Origin: Atrina japonica
Taxonomy: Eukaryota > Mollusca > Bivalvia > Pterioida > Pinnidae
DNA: 64,000 nucleotides
Direction of reading: 5' to 3'
Assembly (NCBI GenBank): GCA_030159075.1
Contig: BROG01000241.1
Location: forward strand, 496,001-560,000
Shown here: in pieces, positions 28,101 through 43,100 of the stretch
Position numbering within the stretch: the stretch's first letter is position 1
Layout: every line of letters starts with the position of its first letter
Made by a program: the position numbers and the translations under genes
The notes under the pieces: generated by a model
What the model was told of the DNA's origin: nothing
Database searches by the model: none
Seen by the model: the letters and a program-made list of their open reading frames with translations, nothing else

Positions 28101-31100
28101 TCAATGAGTTATTGTAAGCCCACTGTATTGGCATAAGTCCATTGCATTATTCTCACCTTTATGACATTGCACTTGTAGTTTTTGGCATCTGTTTATGTGT
28201 CTTGGCATGATTTAAGATAACAAATAAAAATATATAAAATTTCATTAATCAAAATGTTGATGGGATGTTCTTTAACTGTAAGTGTAAATGCTATCTTAGT
28301 AGTTAATGTAAGTCTTTTACATAAAGCTTTTTGATATTTTCAGATCAACAGCAACAAAATTTTGGCAACTTTGGAGGTCCACAAACACCTGGAACTCTAC
28401 CACATATGTCAAATAATCCACTAGCGCAAAACCAAATTCAACATGTTTCCAGTGGTGCTCAGTTTCCAACACATGGTTCCCCATCACAGTCCTTAGCAGG
28501 ACCGCCTGTATCAAATGGTCCTCCTAATACATTTAGAGCCCAACCAACATCTTTTGGAGCACAAAATATTGTATCTGGACCTCCAGCTACATCATTTAGG
28601 GTACCACCTACATCAGGTGGCCCTCCACCTACATCCTTTGGAGCACCATCAACATCAGGTGGCCCTCCACCTACATCCTTTGGAGCACCATCAACATCAG
28701 GTGGACCTCCAACATCATTTGGGGCACCACCAACATCATTTGGGGCACCACCTACATCTGTTGGGCCTCCACCTACATCATTTGGGGCACCACCAACATC
28801 TGTCGGGCCTCCACCTACATCATTTGGAGCACCACCAACATCATTTGGGCCTCCACAAACATCGTTTGGGGCTCCATCAGGATACACAGGGAGCCCTTCA
28901 AGTTTTGGGGCACCACCAGGACCACAGTTACCAACAAGACCGCCACTAACATCATCTGGTGTTCCACCTCCACCACAAGATATGGGTTTCAACAGATTGG
29001 GAAGTACACCTAGTCGACCACAGTATCCTTCAATGGTAAATGTTTTAATTTCAGTTTGCAAAAGTTATTTTTACCACATGGATATGTGGAATGGATGTTG
29101 AGGTCTATACATACATTTATTGCCCTGGTTGTAGGGAAACATGAGGATTTGTTTACCCAAGGCAAGTCATATTTCCAGAGGGCAAAGCCCAAGGGGAATA
29201 TGACTTGTCGCTTTTAAACAAATCCTCATGTCTCCTTACAACCAGGGCAATAAATTGTTTATTATATTGAAATACAGAATCAATAAAGACTATCAAATAA
29301 GCTGCAATGGTTTTCGCATGAGGGAGACATGATGCATGCGAGGGAGATATGACACACGTGAGGGAGATATGATGTACATGAGGGAGATATGAAGTGTAGT
29401 CTCCCTGACACGTAACGGCTATCAACCAATCCCTGACTGTGTCTGATTAATGAGGTATAATCATACAATTTTTTTCTCGGCCAATGTTTTGCTATTTCTT
29501 CACCTAATAATGGTCTCAAAGGTAGAGGAAATGTATCGATTCATCAATGCTTTAAAATGCTTGTTGTACAGCAGTAAAATGTTATAATGTGAATTTATGA
29601 AATTAATATCAAGTTATTTTTGTATTCTGTAGACAACATTATTCATATTATAGAAACCTTATTATGAACTCTTTTAAAACTGAGAAACAATGAACTCTTC
29701 TTGAGATCAATGGCATAGGCTATTAATAGGGAAGATGGTTTTCCATTTTCATGGAATCAGGGACAGAATCACGGAATCAGATTTCAAAAAAAGAATCAAA
29801 TTAAAAACCAGAAAGTTACAGAATCATGCAAGATTGACATTTTTCATATTTGACAACTATACAATTTTCCCTAAAGGTCCAAATAATTTATATATATACT
29901 ATCAATTTATCATTGTAATACACGGTAATTTCAACAAAGAATTTAAGTATCCATATTTATTTTTCATAAATATAGTTATAAAAAGTAGAAGTATTTCAGG
30001 GTTTTTCGGTGATTTGTGTAAATTAGTTTGACCCCTTAGTTTTGTTGCGAGATAAACCTGCCAGCTGAAGTTACATAAAAATGTTAATCCTTTTACTCTG
30101 GGTGTTCAACATAATCAAATTGACTGTCAAATGTGTAAGTATTCATAACATAAAAACAAAACATGCAAAAATAAAAACAATTGATTAATGAAAAATACGA
30201 AACTATCAATACAAAATAGTTGTTGTTGTGAAGCAAGCTAAGCGAGAAAAGAAAGTATCTGAAGTAAAAACAAATGTTTCTGCCAAAAATTGGACTATAT
30301 AATTTAGTGAGGATTTTTATGAAAACTATACTAGTAGTAATGTTCAGCAGGTTATGAGCTTGCATTGCTGACTCTGTAAAATCAGGGACTTTCTTACCTA
30401 AAAAAATTCTGGATCTAGGAAATTGGGGGGAAATATGACATTTTTTTTACTTAAATAGAAACATTTGATTTTAGACATTTCTATGAAAATACTTTATTTT
30501 TAATTTTTAATTTCAAAATTGTGAATTTTTGCATAATTTTGGGAAAATAGAAGCAATTTTTGCATTGGGAATGCGTTCTGTAACTGGACCCCAAAACAGC
30601 CTAGGAAAATTCCTGGAAGTATTCATTATGAATTATCAGTTTGATTAAAGAATTACTCTTTTTTTCGTTGAATGTTTTTGCTGTCTCTGACGTTTATAAA
30701 TGATTTCTTAAGTAAACAATGCATATAACATGCAAATCATGACCAAAAAAAACCAACAAAAAACTGGAATTGACCTGATGTATAAATGGAATTTAGTTTA
30801 AAAAAAGGGTAATTAATCTTCCCTACTAGTCTGATTTATTGTATTGGTTGAATGATTAAGATAAAAAGAAGATTCAGTTCATAGACATTATTTTATGTTG
30901 TTTATGTCTAATTAAATCTTGCTTCACCTGTAAGTTTGGTAATGTCTTCATGTAAGTGAAAAGTTTATGATGAGGCCAAAAATAAAAAGATTTGTTTGAT
31001 GTGACTTGATTAACTTAACAAACGCTAAAAAGTTGAAGGTTTTGATGATTTTTAAAAATAGTTTTATACACTCAGGTACATATTTCTTGGTACAATACTG

Positions 31101-34100
31101 ATTGATTGCTTCAAGATAATCATCACATATACTTGCTTCTACTAGAGGTAAATATGTAATGTGTATTTGTATTTTTTAGCTGGGAAATGCACCACCAACC
31201 GGGGGATCACAGTATTCACAGCAGGGGATGTATAATCAACAAAGTGGATATTCACAACCAAACACATCAGCACCTTTAGGGCCTGGTTCCTACCCCATGT
31301 CCCAGCCAGGTGGTGGAGATCCAATGTCTCAAAGCTTTAAATCAATGTCCCTTCAGGTAAATTACAGTTAATTTAATACATTTTATGTACATAGCAGTCA
31401 CCCAATATTCATATCCTGTATAACTAATATTTTCTGCGGTTCTCCAATTTCCACAATATTTCACGATAGTATTGAAAATGCAAAATATAAAAAATATTGG
31501 ATCCATCAAAATCCTGAACCATTTATTAAGGTACATGTCTTTGAACCACTCAATCCTAATTGATTCTTTTTCAGTGTATTCATTTATGGTAATGCTTTCA
31601 GTACAATAAAATTTCGTTTGTTAAAATATATAGGCATCAGTATATCACAAAAATTGAAATCACAAAATAAAATATATTATTTTTGACTATCAAAATCACA
31701 AAAATTTGTACCGCAGAAATAAATGGTTACACAGTATTTTGCTTTTTGTCCGTTTTATGTGTATATTTTCATGCATATTTGACATGTTTTGTATTATACA
31801 GTCAACACTCCACTTATAACAAAACCATATATAATGAATTACTGGATGTAACAAGAATATATCTCATCCCTATTAATTTCTTATATTATATAATATGAAT
31901 CCGAATAACGAAAACACGCTGTAACGATGTTTAAATTTATCTCCCTTCCACTTCGTTATAAGCGGAGTTGACTGTATATGATTTTTACATGTAAATAAAA
32001 TAATATTCATAATTTTATGCATCACCTTTATTTACTTTCTTATGATCTTCATATTTAGAAATCGACATGCAAGATTTGTGTGATTTCCATTCACATTCAT
32101 ATGCACATCATCTTTTTTTTTCTTTTTATAGGATAGACAGGTGAATTTGATACAAGAGAAGAACTTGCTTCCTCCTGAAGGCCTGGAAACTAATAAAGCA
32201 AAATTGCATAATGACTTTAAGAAAGTAAATTGCAACCCTGAGTAAGTATACAAGTAATGAATATAACAATACAGTAAAACTTACTTTAACAATCACCAGT
32301 GTATAAAGACCACCTGGTTATAGAGACCACCTGACTCAAAGTGGTCTGATCAGCGAGGTGTTACAGTGGAACCGTGCTATTAAGACCACCTGACTGACTC
32401 AAAGTGGTCTGATTAGCGAGGTGTTACAGTGGAACCGTGCTATTATGACCACCTAAATGACTCAAAGTGGTCTGATTAGTGAGGTGTTATAGTGGAACCT
32501 TGCTATTAAGACTACCTAACTGACTGACCCAAAGTGGTCTGATTAGTGAGGTGTTATAGTGGAACCTTGCTATTAAGACCACCTGACTGACTGAAAGTGG
32601 TCTGATTAGTGAGGTGTTATAGTGGAACCTTGCTATTAAGACCACCTTACTGACTGACCCAAAGTGGTCTGATTAGTTAGGTGTTATAGTGGAACCTTGC
32701 TATTAAGGCCACCTTACTGACTGACCCAAAGTGGTCTGATTAGTTAGGTGTTATAGTGGAACCTTGCTATTAAGACTACCTAACTGACTGACCCAAAGTG
32801 GTCTGATTAGTGAGGTGTTATAGTGGAACCTTGCTATTAAGGCCACCTAACTGACTGACCCAAAGTGGTCTGATTAGTGAGGTGTTATAGTGGAACCTTG
32901 CTATTAAGACCACCTTACTGACTGACCCAAAGTGGTCTGATTAGTGAGGTGTTACAGTGGAACATCGCTATTAAGACCACCTTACTGACTGACCCAAAGT
33001 GGTCTGATTAGTTAGGTGTTATAGTGGAACCTTGCTATTAAGACCACCTTACTGACTGACCCAAAGTGGTCTGATTAGTGAGGTGTTACAGTAGAACATC
33101 GCTATTAAGGCCACCTTACTGACCCAAAGTGGTCTGATTAGTGAGGTGTTATAGTGGAACCTTGATATTAAGACCACCTAACTGACTGACCCAAAGTGGT
33201 CTGATTAGTGATGTGTTACAGTGGAACATCGCTATTAAGGCCACCTTACTGACTCAAAGTGGTCTGATTAGTGAGGTGTTATAGTGGAACCTTGATATTA
33301 AGACCACCTAACTGACTGACCCAAAGTGGTCTGATTAGTGAGGTGTTACAGTGGAACATCGCTATTAAGGCCACCTTACTGACTCAAAGTGGTAAGTGAG
33401 GTGCTATAGTGGAACCTTGATATTAAGACCATCTAACTGACTGACCCAAAGTGGTCTGATTAGTGAGGTGTTACAGTGGAACCTCGCTATTAAGGGCCAC
33501 CTTACTGACTGACCAAAGTGGTCTGATTAGTGAGGTGTTACAGTGGAACCTTGATATTAAGACCACCTAACTGACTGACCCAAAGTGGTCTGATTAGTGA
33601 GGTGTTACAGTGGAACATCGCTATTAAGGCCACCTTACTGACTCAAAGTGGTCTGATTAGTGAGTGTGTTATAGTGAACCTTGATATTAAGACCACCTAA
33701 CTGACTGACCCAAAGTGGTCTGATTAGTGAGGTGTTACAGTGGAACATCGCTATTAAGGCCACCTTACTGACTCAAAGTGGTCTGATTAGTGAGGTGCTA
33801 TAGTGGAACCTTGATATTAAGACCACCTAACTGACTGACCCAAAGTGGTCTGATTAGTGAGGTGTTACAGTGGAACATCGCTATTAAGGCCACCTTACTG
33901 ACTCAAAGTGGTCTGATTAGTGAGGTGCTATAGTGGAACCTTGATATTAAGACCACCTAACTGACTGACTCAAAGTGGTCTGATTAGTGAGGTGTTACAG
34001 TGGAACATCGCTATTAAGGCCACCTTACTGACTCAAAGTGGTCTGATTAGTGAGGTGTTATAGTGGAACATCGCTATTAAGGCCACCTTACTGACTCAAA

Positions 34101-37100
34101 GTGGTCCTGATTAGTGAGGTGTTACAGTGGAACATCGCTATTAAGGCCACCTTACTGACTCAAAGTGGTCTGATTAGTGAGGTGCTATAGTGGAACCTTG
34201 ATATTAAGACCACCTAACTGACTGACTCAAAGTGGTCTGATTAGTGAGGTGTTACAGTGGAACATCGCTATTAAGGCCACCTTACTGACTCAAAGTGGTC
34301 TGATTAGTGAGGTGTTATAGTGGAACATCGCTATTAAGGCCACCTTACTGACTCAAAGTGGTCTGATTAGTGAGGTGTTACAGTGGAACATCGCTATTAA
34401 GGCCACCTTACTGACTCAAAGTGGTCTGATTAGTGAGGTGTTACAGTGGAACATCGCTATTAAGGCCACCTTACTGACTCAAAGTGGTCTGATTAGTGAG
34501 GTGTTACAGTGGAACATCGCTATTAAGGCCACCTTACTGACTCAAAGTGGTCTGATTAGTGAGGTGTTACAGTGGAACATCGCTATTAAGGCCACCTTAC
34601 TGACTCAAAGTGGTCTGATTAGTGAGGTGTTACAGTGGAACATCGCTATTAAGGCCACCTTACTGACTCAAAGTGGTCTGATTAGTGAGGTGTTACAGTG
34701 GAACATCGCTATTAAGGCCACCTTACTGACTCAAAGTGGTCTGATTAGTGAGGTGTTACAGTGGAACATCGCTATTAAGGCCACCTTACTGACTCAAAGT
34801 GGTCTGATTAGTGAGGTGTTACAGTGGAACATCGCTATTAAGGCCACCTTACTGACTCAAAGTGATCTGATTAGTTTGGTGGTCTCTCAAGTGAGGGTTT
34901 GAACATATTAATGATTTAAATTTTCTGAATAAACTGAATATTTAGGGTCCAAAGTGCAAGGTGGTGTCCTGACAGAGGTAGTCTCTGGGCGAGGTTTCAC
35001 TGTACATCATATTGGAAATAAATTCAGTGTTTAAAAGAAGTTAAATTTAGTAAACATGAATAGTGTTGCATTTATTTAGTTTGGTATGATGATACACTTC
35101 CGTAAGGTTTCACATATATCTGTTGCTGTACATTGTGTGGCGGCACAAATAATCGCATGGTTGACTAAGTTGCATTAGTCAGTGGTTAGAGCATCTCTTG
35201 CCTTTAATCAGCAATGGTTAGAACTCTCAGGGTGAGAAAAAAGATTGGAAAATCACTCATCCTATAGGACGAGTAATTTTGAAAACCACTCGTCCCTGGA
35301 CACCTTCACCCTGTCCCAGTTTCTTTGATCTCTTTGATATGAGACTTATAATTAATTAAAGTGGCAGTAAAGAAATTTGAAAGTGTCGTGTTCATGGAAA
35401 ATTTTAGAGGCTATAAAGTAAGAAGTTATACATCTAGAATAATAATTACCCATCACCGGGGACGCGTACCCATTCCTAACTACTCGCCCCAAGCCATTTC
35501 CACCTGTCCAGGGCGGGTGTACAGGTACATTTTTCTCTGACTCTTCTGTAAATCAACTATTTAGGCCAGTTCAAATGCGATTGAGTAAATATTGTCATTT
35601 TATTTTAACATTAGTGTTTATTTATAGTGGTTCATAGCTGAAATAAAGAATGTCTTTGTTTTTTCAGTGTGTTCAGATGTACTTTGACATCAATCCCGCA
35701 AACATCATCATTACTAAGTAAGGCAAGGTTACCTCTCGGGATACTTATACACCCTTTTAAGGATTTATCGGTAAGTTAGCAAATCTGATTCAGTTTTGTT
35801 ATTTATAAAATGTTCCTCTTATTCTGATAAAATTCTTTAATGAAAGTTGAAAAATTACAGTTTGTCTACAATTATTTTTAGCTCGCGGGGACAAAAGTCA
35901 GGAGAGTTAATTCTATACCATTGGCATCGTAATTGTCGGTGTCCATAGACAAAACTTGAACCTGGTCTGTAACTTTTTAACTGCAAGGGACAGGGCTGTG
36001 ATATTTCACATATATATTCCTTATGACAAGAGGCTTCATTTAGTACTTTGACTTTTGACCTAATGAACTTGACCTTGGACTTTGAACTACTTTTCAAAAC
36101 TTTAACCATGGCTATATCTTTTAATCCATGAAAGATATGACTTTGATATTTCACATATATTTCTTATGACCAGAGCCTTCATTTGGTACCTTGACTTTTG
36201 ACCTAGTGAATTTGACCTTGAACTTTGACCTACTTTTCAAAATTTTTAACCTGAACTGAAGGAATGAAAATTTTACCAGTCCTTTGACAAACCTGAGAGC
36301 TGTGTGTCAATTATCTATTTTAAAAATGAATACCCATTTCAGCGAGCTTTGTTGTCTTCTGACATCTCTTGTTTCATAAGGATGTTTGGTGATATTTGTG
36401 TCCTCAACCACTCATAATTCTTCACTTTAAATTCTGGGTACAGATCTGGAGGTTTAAAAACAAGAAATTATTCTTTTATTGCCCAGATCTTCAAAATGAA
36501 GGTCCCTGGTTAGATCCCCATGCCGAGCCGGCCTGGCTCAGTCGGTAGCGCGCTCGATTCTGGATCGTGAGGTCGTGAGTTCGAGTCCTGCTGCCGACAG
36601 GTTGGTTTCTTGTCTTTCGGATGAGACAGTAAAAACTGGAGGTCCAGTGTCACAGTAAGTGTCGGCACGTTAAAGAACCCTCACTGCTCAATGGCCGTAA
36701 GTGCCGAGCATAGGCCAAAAATTGAAGCCCTTCACCGGCATTTGGTGACGTCTCCATATAAGTGAAATATTCTTGAGTGGGACGTTAAACAACAATAAAC
36801 AAACAAACAAACGGATCCCCATGCCAGGTTTTCAGTGGTGAGATTTCATGTCCTGTCTGTACAGCTCTATGCCTAGATAGAGGGTAAATGGTCTAGGATG
36901 TGCAGTTTGATAATTTTTGTCAGATTGCACTGGTGCTATAGCATTTAAAAAGCTGTTGGAAATACAGACCACTCAAGCAAGGACATAAACACATACTAAA
37001 CATCCCACTCCCTGCCTCACAGGGACAAGTGGCAAGGGCTTTAAGTAGTCAAGTCGCTTGTTAAATCAAACCGAAGCAAGCAAGCAACAATTTTGTTGCC

Positions 37101-40100
37101 CACCTCCCCCAGAAAAAAAGGACATTATGAATTGAATTTTGTCAGGATTGTCCTAATTGAGACCGCTATATTTGTCTACTTTCTATTTCAGCAATTAGCA
37201 GTAATACAGTCCAGTGTGATAGTCAGATGTCGATCGTGTAGGACGTACATCAATCCTTTTGTTTTCTTTGTTGATTCTCGACGTTGGAAGTGCAACCTTT
37301 GTTACAGAGTCAATGAATGTAAGACTGTATTCCTGTGTTCATTTTACAACCTTAAGGAGGATGTATTTGTTTAAAACTTGGCATGTCAATTGGTATCTTA
37401 CAGAATAAGATTCAGGGATACTAATTCAAATTTGGTAGATTTTTGTTCAAAATATAACTACTGCTTACCATTCTTAAATCAGTTATCAAACTTCTGTTAA
37501 AAAATATTCTGTATTTAGTTGTTAATCATATTTCCATTTAAATTTCAATCATATATGGTCTATGTTGTTTGTGGTGAATTCAACTTGATGGAATCTCGTT
37601 TCGTCAAAATTTCTGGTTATGTCAAAGTTGAACAGCTGGTCTTGATATTTATGGATAGATGAATTTGTTAATTAAAATTATGGTTTAATTCTGAATATAT
37701 CAAAATAATAGGGGTGGTCCCTTGATTATCAAGATAACGAGATTCTACTGTATTTATAAAATATGTACTGTACTTGCTTGAATTTAATTTATAAATTGAA
37801 TATATTTATATTGCAGTACCAGATGAATTTTCATATGATCCTGTAAGTAAGTCTTATGGGGACCCACAGAGAAGACCGGAAATTAAATCGTCAACGATCG
37901 AGTTTATAGCGCCATCTGATTATATGGTATCTATAGTATTGTACTTTATCTAGAGTAGATCTTCTCAAAGATTTGCCTTTTTAATGCTTTGAGATTCCAG
38001 ATACTACTTGCTCTCATTTTACTTCTGTGATTATGTAATATGCTTCCTTTACCATCAGGAATGCCTCCAATTTCTTTTTTTTTTTTTTGGGGGGGGGGGG
38101 GGGGGGGTAGACAAGAAAAGACTATGTGTCATCATATTTTCAAGTAGACACATACCCTTCTATCTATATTTTTGCTGTTATGTTTTCTAATTTCATTTTA
38201 ATATATATGAAATGATCACATTGAATGATGAAAGATTAATTGTACCTCTAAATACTTAATGATAAATTTGTTTCCATAATTTTCTAATGATCTAAGTACA
38301 GTAGAACATTAATGAGTCAAATTTTTCAATGTTTTGAACTATTAACAAAGTCCTGAAAATTTTTATTTAAATGCTGTCTATAAAATTTTGTAAATCAAAC
38401 TTTTATGAGTCAAAGTTCTCAATGTTTCGAAAAATTTTTTGGGCCAATTTATTTTAAAAATCATCGACATTTCATAGAAATAATTCAAAGTCAAAATTTA
38501 CATGCGCCCCATGACAATTGTTTCCTTCTCATAAACACTATGTTGTAGTGTCACAAAAGTTAAGATAATTTTAGCACAATTGATTAGGTATCATGACTGT
38601 ATATAACTTATACGGTTTCTAAGGAATCAAATACAACTTATAGAGCCTCTGTAACTACAAATCTATGATTCTCAGTAACCATTCATGTGTCTAAGTGTTT
38701 CCAACTTTTCTACTTGGTAGAACTTCACCTCGTCAAAGTTTTACGATGATTTGGGTCATACTCATCTAACGTTTTCTTATGTTGTCTAAATTTTATTATT
38801 TTTTCATTGCAGTTGAGACCGCCACAGCCAGCCGTCTATCTTTTCCTACTTGATGTGTCTTTCAATGCTGTAGAGAATGGTCAGTATGATTTGTCTTAAC
38901 ATTTATCAGCTTTTATAATTTGAGAATTTCATATTACAGTGCAAATGCTTTTTTAAATTCTAAATGTCAGTGTTACAGGTGCACCAGCATTATTTTCAGT
39001 AATTTCTTTCCTTTTTTTTTACTACTTGGATTGATATAAAATAAGAAAAAAGGGATATACACAGGCATAAAAATAATTAAATTCCTATATATTTTGTAAA
39101 AATTGTCCGAGAAACCCAGTTTGGTACTTTTTAACTTGCAAGTGATTAATTCAACCTTGCTATTTGTATATGCATACCACACTGGACCTGACCTTATTTT
39201 CCCAAAACATAGAAATATAAGATTGTTTATACCTGTGTATACATGTAGCTCTTATTTGTTAGTGTACAGGTAGTAAAAATAGAAAAAAATCAATAAGTAA
39301 TAATAATACAAATGTATTATGATTTATCAAGCAAATTTCGCTGGTTCTTTTCGGTGATTAGGCAGACCACTGAAATAATATTTCGAGTTCATCTGACCGC
39401 TTTTGCTATCTGTATTTTCATTCCTTGATTTTAACCGAATTGACTAATCAGCATCGATGTTGTACTGACTCATTGCAAAAGCGAGGTTGACAGTTTAAAG
39501 CACGTGCATGGTGTCGGTGCGAAATTTTAAAATCTAACATAAGTTTTTAGGTCGATACGCGGATATAAAAAAGATTGACCAAGGCCAGGGATTAAGAACA
39601 AGTTTGAGAAAGGAATGCGTGTATCTTCATGTCAGATTATGTAAATTTGATGTAAAGGGGCAGTGTTTATGTATTGTGTGCAATGATCAAATCATTTTAT
39701 ATGTACACATTTTCCCTAAGCAGAACAAGTCTGCAATATATATCACATAGTGTACCTACATTTGTAAATATATACCATACTAATAATTAACAATATGTCA
39801 TATAAACACTGATGCATGTGTATGTATATATTCTAAAGTTGTTTGAATTGCAGCTTGGATATTATAAACTGTTGGTTGGTTTTCACCTTGCTTCAAATAA
39901 ATATGAAATTTATATTGAAAAGAAGCACAAAACAATAATTGTTTTCTAAGTCATTTATTGTAGTCAAACATTAGAAAATATGCCAGAATCAGCCTTTATT
40001 GCCTCAGTTAGTAATTTCAGGAATTTTTCCAGTAATAGCATCTCTAATGTATCTATTAAATTGTAACGTTCATGCATTTATATCAAAATCATTGAAATAT

Positions 40101-43100
40101 AGATAAAAAAGACAATAGATAGACCACATCACAACATCTGTTGATCAGTTGATATTGATTTTAAGTTGTCCATGTGTTATGACAGTGTCTTTAGTTATAT
40201 GCTCATTTGAGTCTTAAAATCATCTTTAACATTTAAGAGTTGAAGTAAATTGGAGGTGTGTAATGAGTGGGTTATTTCTGTAGACCCAGCTTTTTTAAAC
40301 ATATATAAGAGCACCACTTTCAGGTAATAAATTGAAAAAAGAAATACTGATTGGTATTTTGATAAACAATTATGAGTAATAGTCTTTGTTTTTGTTTTTG
40401 TTTTTTTTTAAATTGAATGCTTCTTTCAACTTAATAATGTTTCCCTATATTTCTAATTCTTTAATATGTTTTGTTTTCAGGTTATCTAAGCTTGTTTTGC
40501 CAAACTATGTTGGAGGAACTAGATAAGATTCCTGGTGATTCACGTACACAGATAGGTTTTGTTGCTTACGACAGATCCTTGTATTTCTTTAATTTAGCAG
40601 AAGGATTGTCTCAGCCACAGATGTTAATAGTTTCTGATGTAGATGGTATGCTTACGTTTTTGCCTTGATATTTTGGTAATGTTGACAAAATGTCTTCTTA
40701 ATTTTTAAACATTTTAGACAAAACCTACAGTAAGTAATATACATTTATATCAAATTTGAACTCAACTGATAAAGTCATATTGACAGAAACGATCGCCTTG
40801 AGTATTTATTTTGGCATCTTAAGTAAAACTATAATTTTGGTATTTTTAATAATATCTGTACTGAACCAATAAGCTTCTACACAAACTTTTGAATGGAGAG
40901 GTATTTTTCAACAGTTTGTATTGGAAACAAATTATAAGTGTAATATTTGGATAACAGAATACATTGCCACAGCACATAGTGGTGTGATCACTGATCATAG
41001 ATTGCCACAGCACATAGTGGTGTGATCTGATGGCACATAGTGGTGTGATCACTGATCATAGATTGCCACAGCACATAGTGGTGTGATCACTGAGCATGAT
41101 CACAGCAAATAGTGGTTGCACTGATCATAGATTACAGCACATAGTGGTGTGATCACTGATCATAGATTGCCACAGCACATAGTGGTGTGATCACTGATCA
41201 TAGATTGCCACAGCACATAGTGGTGTGATCACTGATCATAGATTGCCACAGCACATAGTGGTGTGATCACTGATCATAGATTGCCACAGCACATAGTGGT
41301 GTGATCACTGATGATAGATTGCCACAGCACATAGTGGTGTGATCACTGAGCACATATTGAGTTTGATATTTGTATTATGATAAGTATCAACATGCATTCA
41401 CAGCCACAGATATTCATGAGCTTATTATGATTTTCATTTATACAAACAGTAAATTGCATTACTGAATGTTTATATTATGGTGCTGTTTATGAAAAGTGGT
41501 GTCCACACATACACAAACACCTACACACATGTAAATATTTGTAAGTTTGTAATTTTTATTTTCAGACATATTTTTACCATGTCCTGATAATCTTCTAGTC
41601 AACCTTCAAGAAAGTAAAGAACTTGTGATAGATTTGTTGAATCAGTTACCGAGCATGTTTGAGGGCAACTTAGAAACTGGTAGTGCTCTTGGTGCAGCAC
41701 TACAGGCAGCTCATAAACTTGTGGTAAGTATCTGGAGTAAATATATGGTTCTGGTGGATTTGGAAGTTTGATGCTTGAGAGAAATCCAAAATAAAATTTT
41801 ATGATATGTATGTAATTACAATGTTTAAGGTTTGGGAATATTTTAACCTGGTGTTTTCCTTCACTATTATAAATTGACCACCACAATATAACTGAACCAC
41901 TGTTGATTGTGGCATAAAATGCTCATTTAAACAAATTTAAGTTTGATAAAAAATGTAATTTTTAGAATCCTACAAGGTGACCACCTTTTTAAAAAAGAAG
42001 ACTATGCATTCTTGAATCACTATCCATGATTATATTCTGTGATCCATGATTATATTCTATCTTGAAATAATCTATACCTATTCTGCAGTAACTTATCACA
42101 CCATTATTTTGTATCCAAATCTGATAAGTAAAGTTTTTCAGGCTTTATTTTGTTTATGAATGACTTGCAATCAGGTGTAATTATTTTGTTCAATTCTTTA
42201 CAGAGTCCTATTGGTGGTCGTGTGTCTGTTTTTCAAACAGTATTACCAACGGTTGGTCCAGGGGCATTACAGTCTAGGGAAGATCCCAGTCAACGATCAA
42301 CGATGGTAACAATCTATCAATATTTACATGTATTTTTATGTATACCCCCTGAACTTCTGAGTCACATCGTGAGAATATACAACTTGTACATTCTAATCAA
42401 TGAAAAAGTAGTTCTCCTTGTGTGGGGGTGTCCATGGTAAAATTAGTTTTCTTAGAAAATAAACGATGAGAATCGAGTATCAGATCAACATTTATATATT
42501 AGACTTTATAGTTTAGCAACTATCAATGAATGTGGTAAATGCCACCAAAAAAAGGGCATGCATTGTATATACCTCTGTTTATTTTCAGAATGTACAGAAT
42601 TTAGGCCCTGCCACAGACTTTTACAAGAAATTAGCGTTGGACTTCTCAGCACAGCAGGTGGCTGTAGATCTGTTTTTCTTAAATGGACAATATGTAGATA
42701 TTGCATCTATTGGTAAGTATGACATTATTGTCTGTCTTTGTTGCTCTTGGATGGATGCATTTTCAAGTTCGTTCATTTTACTTTTTAGAGATTTTTATCC
42801 AAAAAGCCTAATATGAATATTTACAAAACAAGGAGAGATATAGATGTTGACCTCCTCTTGTTGAAATTCTTGTACGGGGATCCGAGATGAATATATAAAG
42901 GTGATATATTTTTAGTGATGCTTGAACACAACAAAAGCGTAATACCATATAATAGGTATTTTTGCTTTAGGATTGGAATCGCAAAAATTGAAAATGCAAT
43001 ATATGAAAATATTGGATCCACCAAAACTAGACCCATTTTATTGAAGTAAATGTAGGCTATTACATAAATTTGGTACTATCTGCCTTTTGTTTTTGATATC

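Noticed and set aside
28459..29061. 200-codon antisense ORF
   Set aside because: It lies opposite Sec24 exon 5 and stays open because the sense strand is a Pro/Ser/Thr repeat.
34375..34902. 175-codon ORF made of a 21-residue repeat
   Set aside because: It lies in the 63-bp satellite inside a Sec24 intron and uses no start beyond the repeat itself.
36525..36600. tRNA gene
   Set aside because: The Pol III boxes belong to a SINE head: a conserved SINE body follows and target-site duplications flank the whole element. The same holds for 10742-10815 and 27819-27905.
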